Below are positions 1-8,162 of a DNA stretch of 52,123 nucleotides, in pieces. Position numbers and translations under genes: made by a program. The notes under the pieces are model-generated. The model was given only the letters and a program-made list of their open reading frames with translations, ran no database searches and was not told the DNA's origin. Positions within the stretch are counted from its first letter, which is position 1, and each line of letters begins with the position of its first letter. Source of the stretch: 66-474 sp040255405 (lineage in GTDB: Bacteria; Pseudomonadota; Gammaproteobacteria; Xanthomonadales; Rhodanobacteraceae); assembly GCA_040255405.1 (NCBI GenBank), contig JBDZUX010000018.1, forward strand, positions 1 through 52,123, given 5' to 3'.

Positions 1-54
1 GGCCAGGGGCTGCAAGCCATGCAGACGATGATCCAGGCTATGGCGCCGATTTGA
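1..54 (+). CDS. C-terminal end of an unidentified gene (partial)
   Basis: The window opens inside a possible reading frame that ends at TGA 52-54; only 17 codons are visible, ending in MQTMIQAMAPI. The rest lies upstream of the window, so neither family nor function can be assigned. With so few codons the frame itself is uncertain. Confidence 0.3.
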   Translation, partial: GQGLQAMQTMIQAMAPI

Positions 55-177
55 GAATCACATGCGAGCCGGGGGACCGGAAGTAGGTTCCGTGATTGAC
101 ACCCATACCGCACGGCGGGACGATTCCGCTACCGCCCCTCACCCGGGGCAAAAGCGGTGTCAGCCCATAGGACTAGC

Positions 178-945
178 ATGGAAAAGTGCTTTGTAATGCA
201 GCCCTTCGACGGAAGCGTCTTCGACAAGCGGTATGAAGATACCTTCGCTCCCGCAATCGTTGATGCAGGTCTGGAGCCGTATCGCGTTGACCAAGATCCA
301 AAGGTAAGCATACCAATCCAAGATATCGAATCGGGAATTCGTGATTCGCGAATTTGTTTCGCCGAAATAACGTTAGACAATCCAAACGTATGGTTCGAAC
401 TGAGATACGCAATTGCGGCCGGTAAGGAAGTTGTGATGGTCTGCTCGTCGGAACGGACGGCAAAGTTTCCGTTCGATGTCCAACACAGATCTGTAATTCG
501 CTACTCAAATGAATCCGCACGAGATTTTGCTTCGCTACGAAGCCACATTTCTACAAAGATGAAAGCTATTCTTCACCGCGAAGAGCAGTTGCCTAGAATT
601 AGCGAACTCGCAAGACTGAATAAAATTGATGGATTAGAACAGCACGAGATTGTATGCCTTGCAGCTCTTGCGGAGAATCTTGATTACCCTGAAGACCATG
701 CTTCAGCACGCCAAATTACACGAGATATGGATCGGATTTGATTCACGAAGATCGCTGCAACCGTCTCAGTAAAGAGCCTCGTTCAGAAAGAATGGATTTC
801 TTACGAACGCTACAACGATTTTGACGGTGAATCTTATATTGGCTACTCACTCACAGAAAAGGGTTGGAGATGGGTATTGGAGCATCAAGATCAATTTATG
901 TTAAGACAGCCTGCGCAAGCTCCAGAAGACGACATTCCATTCTAA
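178..945 (+). pseudogene. TIR/nucleoside-deoxyribosyltransferase-like protein with winged helix and SSB-like tail, split by in-frame TGA
   Basis: ATG 178 has AGGA about six bases upstream; an in-frame GTG at 157 is less likely. The frame runs 187 codons to TGA 739-741, then stays open for 67 more codons to TAA 943-945. Residues 1 to about 125 look like a Rossmann-type TIR/deoxyribosyltransferase-like domain: FVMQPF near the start, then ITLDNPNVWFELRYA and AAGKEVVMVCSSE. Sequence beyond the TGA reads as a winged helix (VSVKSLVQKEWI, GYSLTEKGWRWVLEH) and ends APEDDIPF, like the tail of single-stranded DNA-binding protein. The stop is probably a point mutation (for example GGA to TGA), because the coding character continues across it. 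The gene is more AT-rich than the flagellar genes beside it, which suggests transfer. A defence or nucleotide-sensing role is inferred only from the fold resemblance. A weak TTGACA at 96-101 could belong to its promoter. Confidence 0.6.
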
Positions 946-1052
946 GGTCGCGCCGATCGAGGTCGTAAACGGTGAGTTCGACTATTTTCTCCTCACAACC
1001 GAGAGTCGTGTCATTAAAGCAAGAGGTAGAGGAGTGGGGGCAAAGAGTCACC

Positions 1053-1078
1053 AGCTGCCGACCTATCTCTCGGCAGCT
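1053..1078. repeat. Perfect 9-bp inverted repeat in the flgL downstream spacer
   Basis: AGCTGCCGA at 1053-1061 and TCGGCAGCT at 1070-1078 enclose an 8-base loop. No T-run follows on either strand, so it is not a standard intrinsic terminator. I see no gene in the rest of the spacer 946-1213. Confidence 0.5.
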
Positions 1079-1213
1079 TCAACACATCACTGACTCAGGC
1101 CTCAGGTAGCTTGTCCGGTCTGCAAAAATTGGCTCAGCAAGATTCTCGATAAGCCGTCAAAACCGAGCATCATCGGCGAAGGCGTTTGGCACGACCCCTT
1201 GCGCAAACTGAGC

Positions 1214-2437
1214 CTACAGCAGATCGAACAGGTTCATCTGCCGCATCGACATGAACGCCTTCTGTGCGGCCTGCAGCCCGACGCTGCGCAGGCTGTATTC
1301 GGAGATCGCGGTGTTGTAGTCGAGGTCGACGAGATCGGACTTGGTCTGCGCGTAGTTGAGCTGCCGGTTGCTGGCGACCTTGTCGACCACGTCCAGCTCG
1401 TTGAGGCGCGAACCGACCGAAGCGCGCACCATCAGCACGTTGTCGAGACTGCCGTCGAACTCGGTCATCGCGTTGCCCAGGGTGTTCTGCAGTGCGGCTT
1501 GCTGGGCGGCCGTGTCGGCGGGCTGCTTGAGGATCGCCAGCGCCTTCTCGAACGTCTTGAAGAGGTCGGTGTTCAGGTTCTGCGCCTGGTCGACGTCGAT
1601 CGCGTCGCCATTCGCGGGCGTGCCGCTCAAGGTGAGCGACAGGCCGCCATACTGGATCGCCTGGCCCGATTGGTAAGGTTGCGCCGCCTGCAGCACGGCG
1701 CCGGAACTGTCCTGGATTTCATAGGTGGCGACACCAGCGGCCACGGAGAACGCGACCTTGAAGGGCGTGCCGAAATTCGGATCGCTGCGGTCGACGACGT
1801 CCGGCCGGCCCTGGAAGGTGACGCTGCCGGCGTTGGCGCTTTCGGCGACGGCCATGAAGCCGGACGCGCCCCGCGTGCCCTGGAACACGCTGCTGCCCGT
1901 GTCGCTCACGTCCAGCAGGCGCGATGCGTCGATCTGCTGTTGCCGGCTTGAATCGAGGGTCGGGCTGACCGTGTAGTTCACGCCTGTCCCGCCCATCACG
2001 TACGGCACGGATTTGTCCTGATACCCGCCGAACAGGTAGCGGCCGTTGCCGTCGGTGGCGTTGGCCTGGCCGAGCACGGTTTCATAGACGCCCTGCAACT
2101 GGCTGGCGATGGACGCGCGGTCGGCGTTGGTCAGGGTGCCGTTGGCCGCTTCCAGCATCAGCGTCTTGGCGCTGCTGACCGCATCGCCCACGCTGTTGAG
2201 CACGCTTTCTTCCATCGACAGCGCGTTGCGTGCGCTGACGCGCGAATCGGTGTACTGGCTGGTGATCGCCTGCGCCTGGCTGACCTGCACGGCGCGCGAG
2301 GCGGCCTGCGGATCGTCCGACGGACGCATCACGCGCTGGCCGGAAGCGATCTGCTGGCCCACGTGCGAAAGTTCCGCCTGCTGCTGGTTCAGCGAGCGCA
2401 TGCTCTGGGCATAAAGGGTTTGGGTGCTGATGCGCAT
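1214..2437 (-). CDS. flgL: Flagellar hook-filament junction protein FlgL (HAP3)
   Basis: A 407-residue protein of usual length that sits between FlgK and the filament. The N-terminus MRISTQTLYAQSMRSL and the C-terminus ending AFMSMRQMNLFDLL are the conserved amphipathic helices of the flagellin/FlgL superfamily, and DDPQAASRA is the typical turn near residue 40. The ATG at 2437 has GGGAA upstream. It is the last gene of the minus-strand flg cluster, 18 bases after flgK. No flagellin gene follows; the AT-rich segment takes that place. Confidence 0.96.
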   Translation of the reverse strand: MRISTQTLYAQSMRSLNQQQAELSHVGQQIASGQRVMRPSDDPQAASRAVQVSQAQAITSQYTDSRVSARNALSMEESVLNSVGDAVSSAKTLMLEAANGTLTNADRASIASQLQGVYETVLGQANATDGNGRYLFGGYQDKSVPYVMGGTGVNYTVSPTLDSSRQQQIDASRLLDVSDTGSSVFQGTRGASGFMAVAESANAGSVTFQGRPDVVDRSDPNFGTPFKVAFSVAAGVATYEIQDSSGAVLQAAQPYQSGQAIQYGGLSLTLSGTPANGDAIDVDQAQNLNTDLFKTFEKALAILKQPADTAAQQAALQNTLGNAMTEFDGSLDNVLMVRASVGSRLNELDVVDKVASNRQLNYAQTKSDLVDLDYNTAISEYSLRSVGLQAAQKAFMSMRQMNLFDLL

Positions 2438-2455
2438 GGCAGTTTTCCCTGTCGA

Positions 2456-4081
2456 TTACCGCAAGCCCAGGATGGCGTCGAGGATGGTGGAGCCGGTCTG
2501 GATGACCTTGGCGTTGGCCTGGTAGTACTGCTGGTAGCGCACGAGGTTGGCCGCTTCCTCGTCGAGGTTCACGCCGGACTGCGACTGCTGTACGTCGGTC
2601 AACTGTTCGCTCAGGCTTTGCTGGGCTTTCAGGTTCACCTGCACGATGTTGGTGCGGTTGCCGACGTCGCCGACCAGCGACGCGTAGGCCTGGTTGAAAC
2701 TGGCGGTGCCGCCGACCAGCGACTGCGACTGCAGGGCTTGCAGCGCCAGCGCGTTCCTGTTGTTGCCCGTGCCGCCGGCGGTGTCGGCCGCGGCGAGCTT
2801 GACCGGGTCACTGATGATGTTCTTGAAACCGGACGCGGCGATCCGCGTGGGCTGCACCTGGAAACGATCGCCGTCGGCCAGACCGGCCGGGTTGCTCACC
2901 GTGACCGTGACGCCGCCGAAGCTCAACTGGTTGCTGGCATCCAGCGTCGCGGTGGTGCTTGCGCCGGTGTCGGCGCGCGTGATCCTGAAACTGCTGCTGG
3001 CGGCGTCATAGCGCACGTCGTAGTCGCTGGCGGTGAGCTGGTCTGCGTTCGCGGAATCGAACGCGACGCTCATCGACGCCGTGCCGGTGTTGCGCGCGTT
3101 CGCGTACACCAGCGGCTGGCCGATCGCGAACATGTCGCCGCCGGCGTCGCCGTTCAGATCGAGGCCCGCGCGGTGCTGCGTGTTGATGCCTTCGGCGAAC
3201 GCCACCGCGAGCTGGCCGAGCTTGTTGCGGGTCGGATTCAACGTTTCATCGCGAAACGTCAGCAACCCGCCCAGGGTGCCGCCGGAAAAAGTGGAATCCT
3301 GGATCTCGATCAGGTTGCCCGAGGCATCGCGGTAACCAATCGAGGTGCGGCTGGGGTCGACGGTCGACGGCATGGTTTCCAGGTCGAACTGCCTGCCGCC
3401 GCTCACCAGCGGCTGGCCATTGCCGAAGGAAATGTTGTAGCTGCCGCTGTCCTGCGTGGACACGCGCACGTTGACGCGCTGGCTCAAGTCGGCGACCAGC
3501 TGGTCGCGCTGGTCGAGCAGGCTGTTGGGCGCCTCGCCCTGCTTGGCCTTGGCCAGCGCGATCTGGGTGTTGAGGTTCGCGATCTGCGTGGCGGTGTTGT
3601 TGATCTGGGTGACTTCGTCGTGCAATTGGCCGTCGAGCCCCGAGGCCATGTCGGCGAGGTAACTGTCGAACGAACGGAACTGCGCGCTCAAGGTATCGGC
3701 GCTGCCGATCACGCCCTGGCGCGCGGCCGGGTCGGACGGCGTACTCGCGAGATCCGACACCGAGGAAAAGAACTTCTGCATCAGTGGTGCCAGGCCCGAA
3801 TCCTGATCGGCCAGCAGGTTGTCGATCTGGCTGACCTGGGTCTGGTAGGCGTCCAGCGCACTGGTCTTGCTGCTGGCGCTGTTGAGCTGCTGGGCGATGT
3901 AGCTGTCGAACTGCCGCTGGATGCCCTCCACCTTCACGCCCTGCGTGGCCGGCAACTCGCCCAGCTCCACCACCTGCCGGTTGTAGCCCGGGGTGTAGAC
4001 GTTGCTGATGTTGTTGCTGGCGGTGTTGAACGCCGCACTGGCGGCATTCAGACCACTCAAGCCGATGGAAAAAATGCTCAC
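2456..4081 (-). CDS. flgK: Flagellar hook-associated protein FlgK (HAP1)
   Basis: A 541-residue protein joining hook to filament. The N-terminal rod/hook signature is SGLNAASAAFNTASNNISNV, and the C-terminal helix (EEAANLVRYQQYYQANAKVI) carries the family FlgBCEFGK C-terminal motif. The start is GTG at 4081 with AAGGA upstream. It follows flgJ after a 286-base gap containing an interspersed repeat, so it may have its own promoter, although I cannot point to one. Confidence 0.96.
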   Translation of the reverse strand: MSIFSIGLSGLNAASAAFNTASNNISNVYTPGYNRQVVELGELPATQGVKVEGIQRQFDSYIAQQLNSASSKTSALDAYQTQVSQIDNLLADQDSGLAPLMQKFFSSVSDLASTPSDPAARQGVIGSADTLSAQFRSFDSYLADMASGLDGQLHDEVTQINNTATQIANLNTQIALAKAKQGEAPNSLLDQRDQLVADLSQRVNVRVSTQDSGSYNISFGNGQPLVSGGRQFDLETMPSTVDPSRTSIGYRDASGNLIEIQDSTFSGGTLGGLLTFRDETLNPTRNKLGQLAVAFAEGINTQHRAGLDLNGDAGGDMFAIGQPLVYANARNTGTASMSVAFDSANADQLTASDYDVRYDAASSSFRITRADTGASTTATLDASNQLSFGGVTVTVSNPAGLADGDRFQVQPTRIAASGFKNIISDPVKLAAADTAGGTGNNRNALALQALQSQSLVGGTASFNQAYASLVGDVGNRTNIVQVNLKAQQSLSEQLTDVQQSQSGVNLDEEAANLVRYQQYYQANAKVIQTGSTILDAILGLR

Positions 4082-4185
4082 GGTCGGTTTTCCTTCGAAG
4101 CTCGATTGACGTTATCGGCAGGTTGCGGAGTTTCTTGAACGATTGTGAATTGCTGTCCCGGTCCAGAGGGCTCCGGATAAACCTT

Positions 4186-4354
4186 CGTCATTCCGGGGCC
4201 GCTTCAGCAACGCGGGAGCGGAACCCGACTGCGTTTGCAGGACTGCAAACGCGAACGCCGAAGGCGGCCCGAAGGGCGAGCGCCAGGGATGGCGCGAGTC
4301 AATCGGTATCCTTCAAACCGATTCCGGATCGCGCTGCGCGCGTCCGGAATGACG
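4186..4354. repeat. Interspersed MITE/REP-like element, copy 1
   Basis: A 169-base non-coding element between flgJ and flgK bounded by perfect 11-base terminal inverted repeats, CGTCATTCCGG (4186-4196) and CCGGAATGACG (4344-4354). Its interior (CGACTGCGTTTGCAGGA, then GATGGCGCGAGTC) recurs at 20319-20665 (inverted) and 40198-40327. It lies between genes with no ORF of its own. Confidence 0.75.
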
Positions 4355-4367
4355 AACGATTTGTTGT

Positions 4368-5411
4368 CTAAGGCATCACCACCCGACCTATCTGCTGCAT
4401 GATCGAGATCAACTTGTCGGCGTAGCGCGGATCGGTGGCATAACCGCAATCCTGCAAGGCCTGTGCCGCCTGCTCGGGGCTGCCGGCCTGCCGCACCGCC
4501 GCGTAACGCGCACTGTTGCCGAGCAACTTCGCGTGATCGACGAACGATTCGAGGTACGACCCGTAGGCCCGGAAGGTCTCGCGCACGCCGACCTTGCGGC
4601 TACCCACGTATTCGTCGGTCATGTTGTCGGCGGTGGCGCCGTCCCAGCTTGCGCCGGCCTTGATGCCGAACAGGTTGTGGCTCTTGGCGCCGCTGTCGGC
4701 CGTCATTTCGTGGCGGCCCCAGCCGGTTTCCAGCGCGGCCTGCGCCAGGATCAGGCGTGCCGGCACGCCGCTCAACTGCGCCGCTGCGCGTGCGGCGCCG
4801 ACGAAGCGGTTCACGAAGCGGGTGTAGACGTTGCCTTCGCCATCATCGGGCCGATCGGTGGCGCCGGAGGTGGAAGCGGACGCGCCAACGCCCGCGATCG
4901 CACCGGACGCGACGGGCTTCGCCGAAACCTGGGCGGCGCGAATCTGCGCGGCGATCGCGGCGATCAGGCCGCTGTCCTGCCCGTCGTCGCCGTCGTGGTC
5001 CACGGCCGCGACGGCGGGCATGCCTTCCAGCGAACGCGGCGTGCCGCGCGGAATCGCGGCGATCCGCATGGCCATCGCGGCATCGCCGGCCGGTTGCGGC
5101 GGCGCAGCCTTGTGGTGCGACAACTGGCGCACCAGCATCTCGGCGATGCCGGTGCCCTTGCCCGCCATGTTCTGGGCGAGCTGCTGGTCGAGCAACGACT
5201 GGTAGAACTGGATCTGGCGATTGTCCGTGAGGTCGGACTTGAAACCGGCGTCGCGCATGCTTTTCAGCATCTGCCCAAGGAACACCGCCTCGAACTGCTT
5301 GGCCGCTTCCTTCAGCTGCGCCTGTGGATCCTTCATGGCCGCCCGCTTCAGGCCATCGAGGCCCTTCACGTCCAGCGCGAATCGCGCCGCGTCGAGCGAG
5401 CCGACCGCCAT
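4368..5411 (-). CDS. flgJ: Flagellar rod assembly muramidase FlgJ
   Basis: A 347-residue periplasmic protein. Residues 1-100 form the rod-binding domain (KQFEAVFLGQMLKSMRDAG, then QFYQSLLDQQLAQ). A variable linker follows, then a C-terminal glucosaminidase (GH73) domain with the catalytic-helix motif ILAQAALETGWGRHE and NLFGIKAG. It cuts peptidoglycan so the rod can pass. The ATG at 5411 overlaps the flgI stop as TGATG, which implies translational coupling and fixes the start. It ends at TAG 4368-4370. Confidence 0.95.
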   Translation of the reverse strand: MAVGSLDAARFALDVKGLDGLKRAAMKDPQAQLKEAAKQFEAVFLGQMLKSMRDAGFKSDLTDNRQIQFYQSLLDQQLAQNMAGKGTGIAEMLVRQLSHHKAAPPQPAGDAAMAMRIAAIPRGTPRSLEGMPAVAAVDHDGDDGQDSGLIAAIAAQIRAAQVSAKPVASGAIAGVGASASTSGATDRPDDGEGNVYTRFVNRFVGAARAAAQLSGVPARLILAQAALETGWGRHEMTADSGAKSHNLFGIKAGASWDGATADNMTDEYVGSRKVGVRETFRAYGSYLESFVDHAKLLGNSARYAAVRQAGSPEQAAQALQDCGYATDPRYADKLISIMQQIGRVVMP

Positions 5412-6547
5412 CACATCATCTCCAGGTCCGCGTTCAGCGAACCCGCGGCCTTCAAGGCTTCGAGGATCGACATCAGATCCTGCGGCGTCGCGCCGAGCGC
5501 ATTCAGCGCGTCCACCACCTGCATCAGGTCGGCGCCCTTGACGACGTTGAGGCTGCCCCGCTGCTTGGTGATGTTGATGGCGCTGTTCTGTACCACGGTG
5601 GTTTGGCCGCGGCTGAAAGGCGCGGGCTGGCTGACGGTGTTTTCGGTACTGATCACCACCGACAGGTCGCCGTGCGCGACCGCGGCCGGTTGCAGCGTGA
5701 CGCGCTGGTTCAGGACAACCGAACCGTTGCGCGCATTGATGATCACGCGCGCCGGCGCATCCACCGGCGTCACGTCGAGACTCTGGATGCGCGCGATGAA
5801 ATCGACACGCTGGTTCGGATCCAATGGACCGTCGACGCGGATCGTGCGGGCATTCTCGGCCGACGCCACCTGCCGGCCCATCGCACCGTTGATCGCGTCC
5901 ACCACGCGCTGCGCGGTGCCGAAATCGGCGCGCTTCAATTGCAGCGCCAGCATGCCGCCGTTCTGGCCGAGTTCCAGCGGCACGCTGCGCTCGACGATCG
6001 CGCCGTCGCTGATGGTGCCGCCCGACTGCTGGTTGATCTGCACGCTGGACCCGCCGGCGCTGGCGCCCGCGCCACCGACCAGCATGTTGCCTTGCGCGAT
6101 CGCGTAGGTGTTGCCGTCGACGCCCTTCAGCGGCGTCATCAGCAAGGTGCCGCCGCGCAGGCTTTTGGCGTTGCCGACCGAGGACACCACCACGTCGATG
6201 TGCTGGCCGGGCGCGGCGAACGGCGGCAGGGTCGCGGTGACCATCACCGCCGCCACGTTGCGCAACTGCATGTTGGTGCCGGCCGGCACGGTGATGCCCA
6301 GCCGCGAGAACATGTTGGTCAGGCTTTGCGTCGTGAACGGCGTCTGCATGGTCTGGTCGCCGGTGCCGTCCAGGCCCACCACCAGTCCGTAACCGACCAG
6401 CGCGTTGTCGCGCACGCCGGCGAAATCCGCGAGTTCGCGCAGCGTCTGCGCGTGCACCTGCGCCGTCGCCAGCAAGGCCAGCAGCAACCACAGCGCGCCT
6501 TTGCGCGCCGACCCGAACAGCTTGTCCAATCCACGACTGACGATCAC
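5411..6547 (-). CDS. flgI: Flagellar P-ring protein FlgI
   Basis: 378 residues, beginning with a signal peptide (hydrophobic WLLLALLATAQVHA, cleavage likely after VHA). The mature protein starts QTLRELADFAGVRDN and has the GYGLVVGLDGTGDQT block typical of the P-ring subunit in the peptidoglycan layer. The start is GTG at 6547 with AAGGA seven bases upstream. It lies 11 bases after flgH and overlaps flgJ. Export and assembly need the chaperone FlgA, encoded divergently at 11893. Confidence 0.97.
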   Translation of the reverse strand: MIVSRGLDKLFGSARKGALWLLLALLATAQVHAQTLRELADFAGVRDNALVGYGLVVGLDGTGDQTMQTPFTTQSLTNMFSRLGITVPAGTNMQLRNVAAVMVTATLPPFAAPGQHIDVVVSSVGNAKSLRGGTLLMTPLKGVDGNTYAIAQGNMLVGGAGASAGGSSVQINQQSGGTISDGAIVERSVPLELGQNGGMLALQLKRADFGTAQRVVDAINGAMGRQVASAENARTIRVDGPLDPNQRVDFIARIQSLDVTPVDAPARVIINARNGSVVLNQRVTLQPAAVAHGDLSVVISTENTVSQPAPFSRGQTTVVQNSAINITKQRGSLNVVKGADLMQVVDALNALGATPQDLMSILEALKAAGSLNADLEMM

Positions 6548-6558
6548 GAGGTTGTCCT

Positions 6559-7224
6559 TCAGAACGGCGACACTTTCATCATCACGCGCTGCAGCCAGCC
6601 CATCCGCTGCGCGTCATTGATGTAGCCGTCGCCCACGTATTCGATGCGCGCATCGGCCACGCGCGTGGACAGCACCGAGTTGTCGGCGCTGATGGTGCGC
6701 GGGTCGACCGTGCCGGCGAAGCGGATGTATTCGGTGCCCTGGTTGATGGCGATCTGCTTTTCACCGTGCACGCGCAGGTTGCCGTTGTTCAGCACCTGCA
6801 CCACGGTCACCGTGATCGTGCCGCTGAAGGTGTTGTTGGCCTTGGCGCCGCCCGAGCCCTGGAAATCATGGCCGCCCTTCAAGTCGATGCCGAGCTTGCC
6901 GAGATCCTTGAGGCCGTTCGGCACGATGGTCGGATCGAAGCTGGATTCACTCTTGCGGCTGGCGCTGGCCTGCGCGTTCTTGGATGCGCTGACCTGCTCG
7001 TTGAACACCACCGTCAGCACGTCGCCCGGCATCCGTGGCCGCTGGTCTTCGAACAGCGGTCGGTTGCCGTAGCTCGCTTCCTGGAAGATCGAGCCGTTGG
7101 CGACCGGTGGCGGCGGCGCGGGAATTTCCACCGGCGGCATCTGCGGAACGACGGGCTTGTGGACGAAGTGCGAGCAGCCGGTCATCGCCAGCGCGGATGC
7201 GGCGAACAGCGCGACGCGGAGCAT
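6559..7224 (-). CDS. flgH: Flagellar L-ring lipoprotein FlgH
   Basis: 221 residues from ATG 7224. The signal sequence MLRVALFAASALAMTGC has a lipobox with the lipidated Cys at residue 17. The mature part carries the FlgH blocks RPRMPGDVLTVVFNE and RFAGTVDPRTISADN. The same frame is open upstream to 7431, but that stretch is translated REP sequence (IPAKAGIH-type peptide), so the lipoprotein start is chosen. The protein forms the outer-membrane ring. Confidence 0.95.
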   Translation of the reverse strand: MLRVALFAASALAMTGCSHFVHKPVVPQMPPVEIPAPPPPVANGSIFQEASYGNRPLFEDQRPRMPGDVLTVVFNEQVSASKNAQASASRKSESSFDPTIVPNGLKDLGKLGIDLKGGHDFQGSGGAKANNTFSGTITVTVVQVLNNGNLRVHGEKQIAINQGTEYIRFAGTVDPRTISADNSVLSTRVADARIEYVGDGYINDAQRMGWLQRVMMKVSPF

Positions 7225-7258
7225 CCTGGGGAGGGTCCCACCCACCCCGGCCTTCGTC

Positions 7259-7338
7259 ACCCCGGCGCGCGCCGGGGTCCATTTTGCTCCTGATTTCGCT
7301 GCACGAAAATCACAATGGATTCCGGCTTTCGCCGGAAT
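7259..7338. repeat. Pair of REP-like palindromes between flgG and flgH
   Basis: Two palindromes: ACCCCGGCGCGCGCCGGGGT at 7259-7278, fully self-complementary, and ATTCCGGC-TTTC-GCCGGAAT at 7319-7338. They resemble the dispersed ATTCC...GGAAT repeats common in proteobacteria. In the transcript they would form strong hairpins within the flgG-flgH spacer. Confidence 0.7.
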
Positions 7339-7360
7339 GACGAGCGAAATCCGGGATTCC

Positions 7361-8143
7361 TCAGAGCTGGCTGAGTTTGGCGAGCATTTCATCGGAGGTC
7401 TGAACCGCTTTGCTGTTGATTTCGTAGGCACGCTGGGTCTGGATCATGCTGACCATTTCCTCCACCACGTTGACGTTGGAGGTTTCGACGTAGCCCTGGT
7501 CGAGGCGGCCGGCACCGTTCAGGCCCGGCGTCGATTCGTTGCGCATGCCGGACGCGCTGGTTTCGAGATACAGGTTGTCGCCGATGCTCTGCAGCCCGGC
7601 GGGATTCACGAACGTCGAGAGGCTCAACTGCCCGACCTGCGTGGACTGGTTGCTGCCCGGCTGGGTCACCGTGACCACGCCGTCCTTGCCGATGGTGATC
7701 GACAATGCGTCCTGCGGGATCAACACCGCGGGCTGGATCGGATAGCCGTCGGCGGTGACGAGCTGGCCGCTCTCGTTCACCTGGAAACTGCCGTCGCGGG
7801 TGTAGGCGTTGTTGCCATCCGGCATCAACACCTGGAAGAAACCCTTGCCGTCGATCGCGACGTCCTTGGAGTTGCCGGTCTGTTCGAGGCTGCCCTGGGT
7901 CTGGATGCGTTCGGTCGCGACCGGGCGCACGCCCGAGCCGATCTGCAGGCCGGCCGGCAAGACGTTCTGCATGTCGTTGCGGCCGCCGGCCTGGCGCATG
8001 TTCTGGTACAGCAGGTCCTGGAACACGGCGCGCGATTTCTTGAATCCGTTGGTGCTGACGTTCGCCAGGTTGTTGGCGATCACGTCCATCTTGGTCTGCT
8101 GCGCTTCGAGGCCGGTCTTGGCGGTCCAGAGTGACTTGATCAT
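7361..8143 (-). CDS. flgG: Flagellar distal rod protein FlgG
   Basis: 260 residues, the usual length. N-terminal MIKSLWTAKTGLEAQQTKMD followed by VIANNLANVSTNGFK is the rod signature, with C-terminal SMIQTQRAYEINSKAVQTSD. The ATG at 8143 has GGAGG upstream. It forms the distal drive-shaft rod. It lies 19 bases after flgF and before the repeat-bearing spacer to flgH. Confidence 0.97.
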   Translation of the reverse strand: MIKSLWTAKTGLEAQQTKMDVIANNLANVSTNGFKKSRAVFQDLLYQNMRQAGGRNDMQNVLPAGLQIGSGVRPVATERIQTQGSLEQTGNSKDVAIDGKGFFQVLMPDGNNAYTRDGSFQVNESGQLVTADGYPIQPAVLIPQDALSITIGKDGVVTVTQPGSNQSTQVGQLSLSTFVNPAGLQSIGDNLYLETSASGMRNESTPGLNGAGRLDQGYVETSNVNVVEEMVSMIQTQRAYEINSKAVQTSDEMLAKLSQL

Positions 8144-8162
8144 CGGTTAGTCCTCCAAAGTC

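Noticed and set aside
2363..4138. Plus-strand 591-codon open frame opposite flgK
   Set aside because: It is the antisense of a certain flgK gene; high GC removes stop codons on the other strand. The same applies to long frames opposite flgL, flgJ/flgI, prlC, the aldehyde dehydrogenase, the RimK-like gene, ubiH and others.
5412..6491. Upstream open extension of the flgJ frame
   Set aside because: It lies wholly within flgI in another frame and is Arg/Gly-rich shadow coding; the ATG overlapping the flgI stop is the proper start.
7225..7431. N-terminal extension of FlgH
   Set aside because: The extra residues translate two REP-like palindromes, while the lipoprotein signal starts at 7224.
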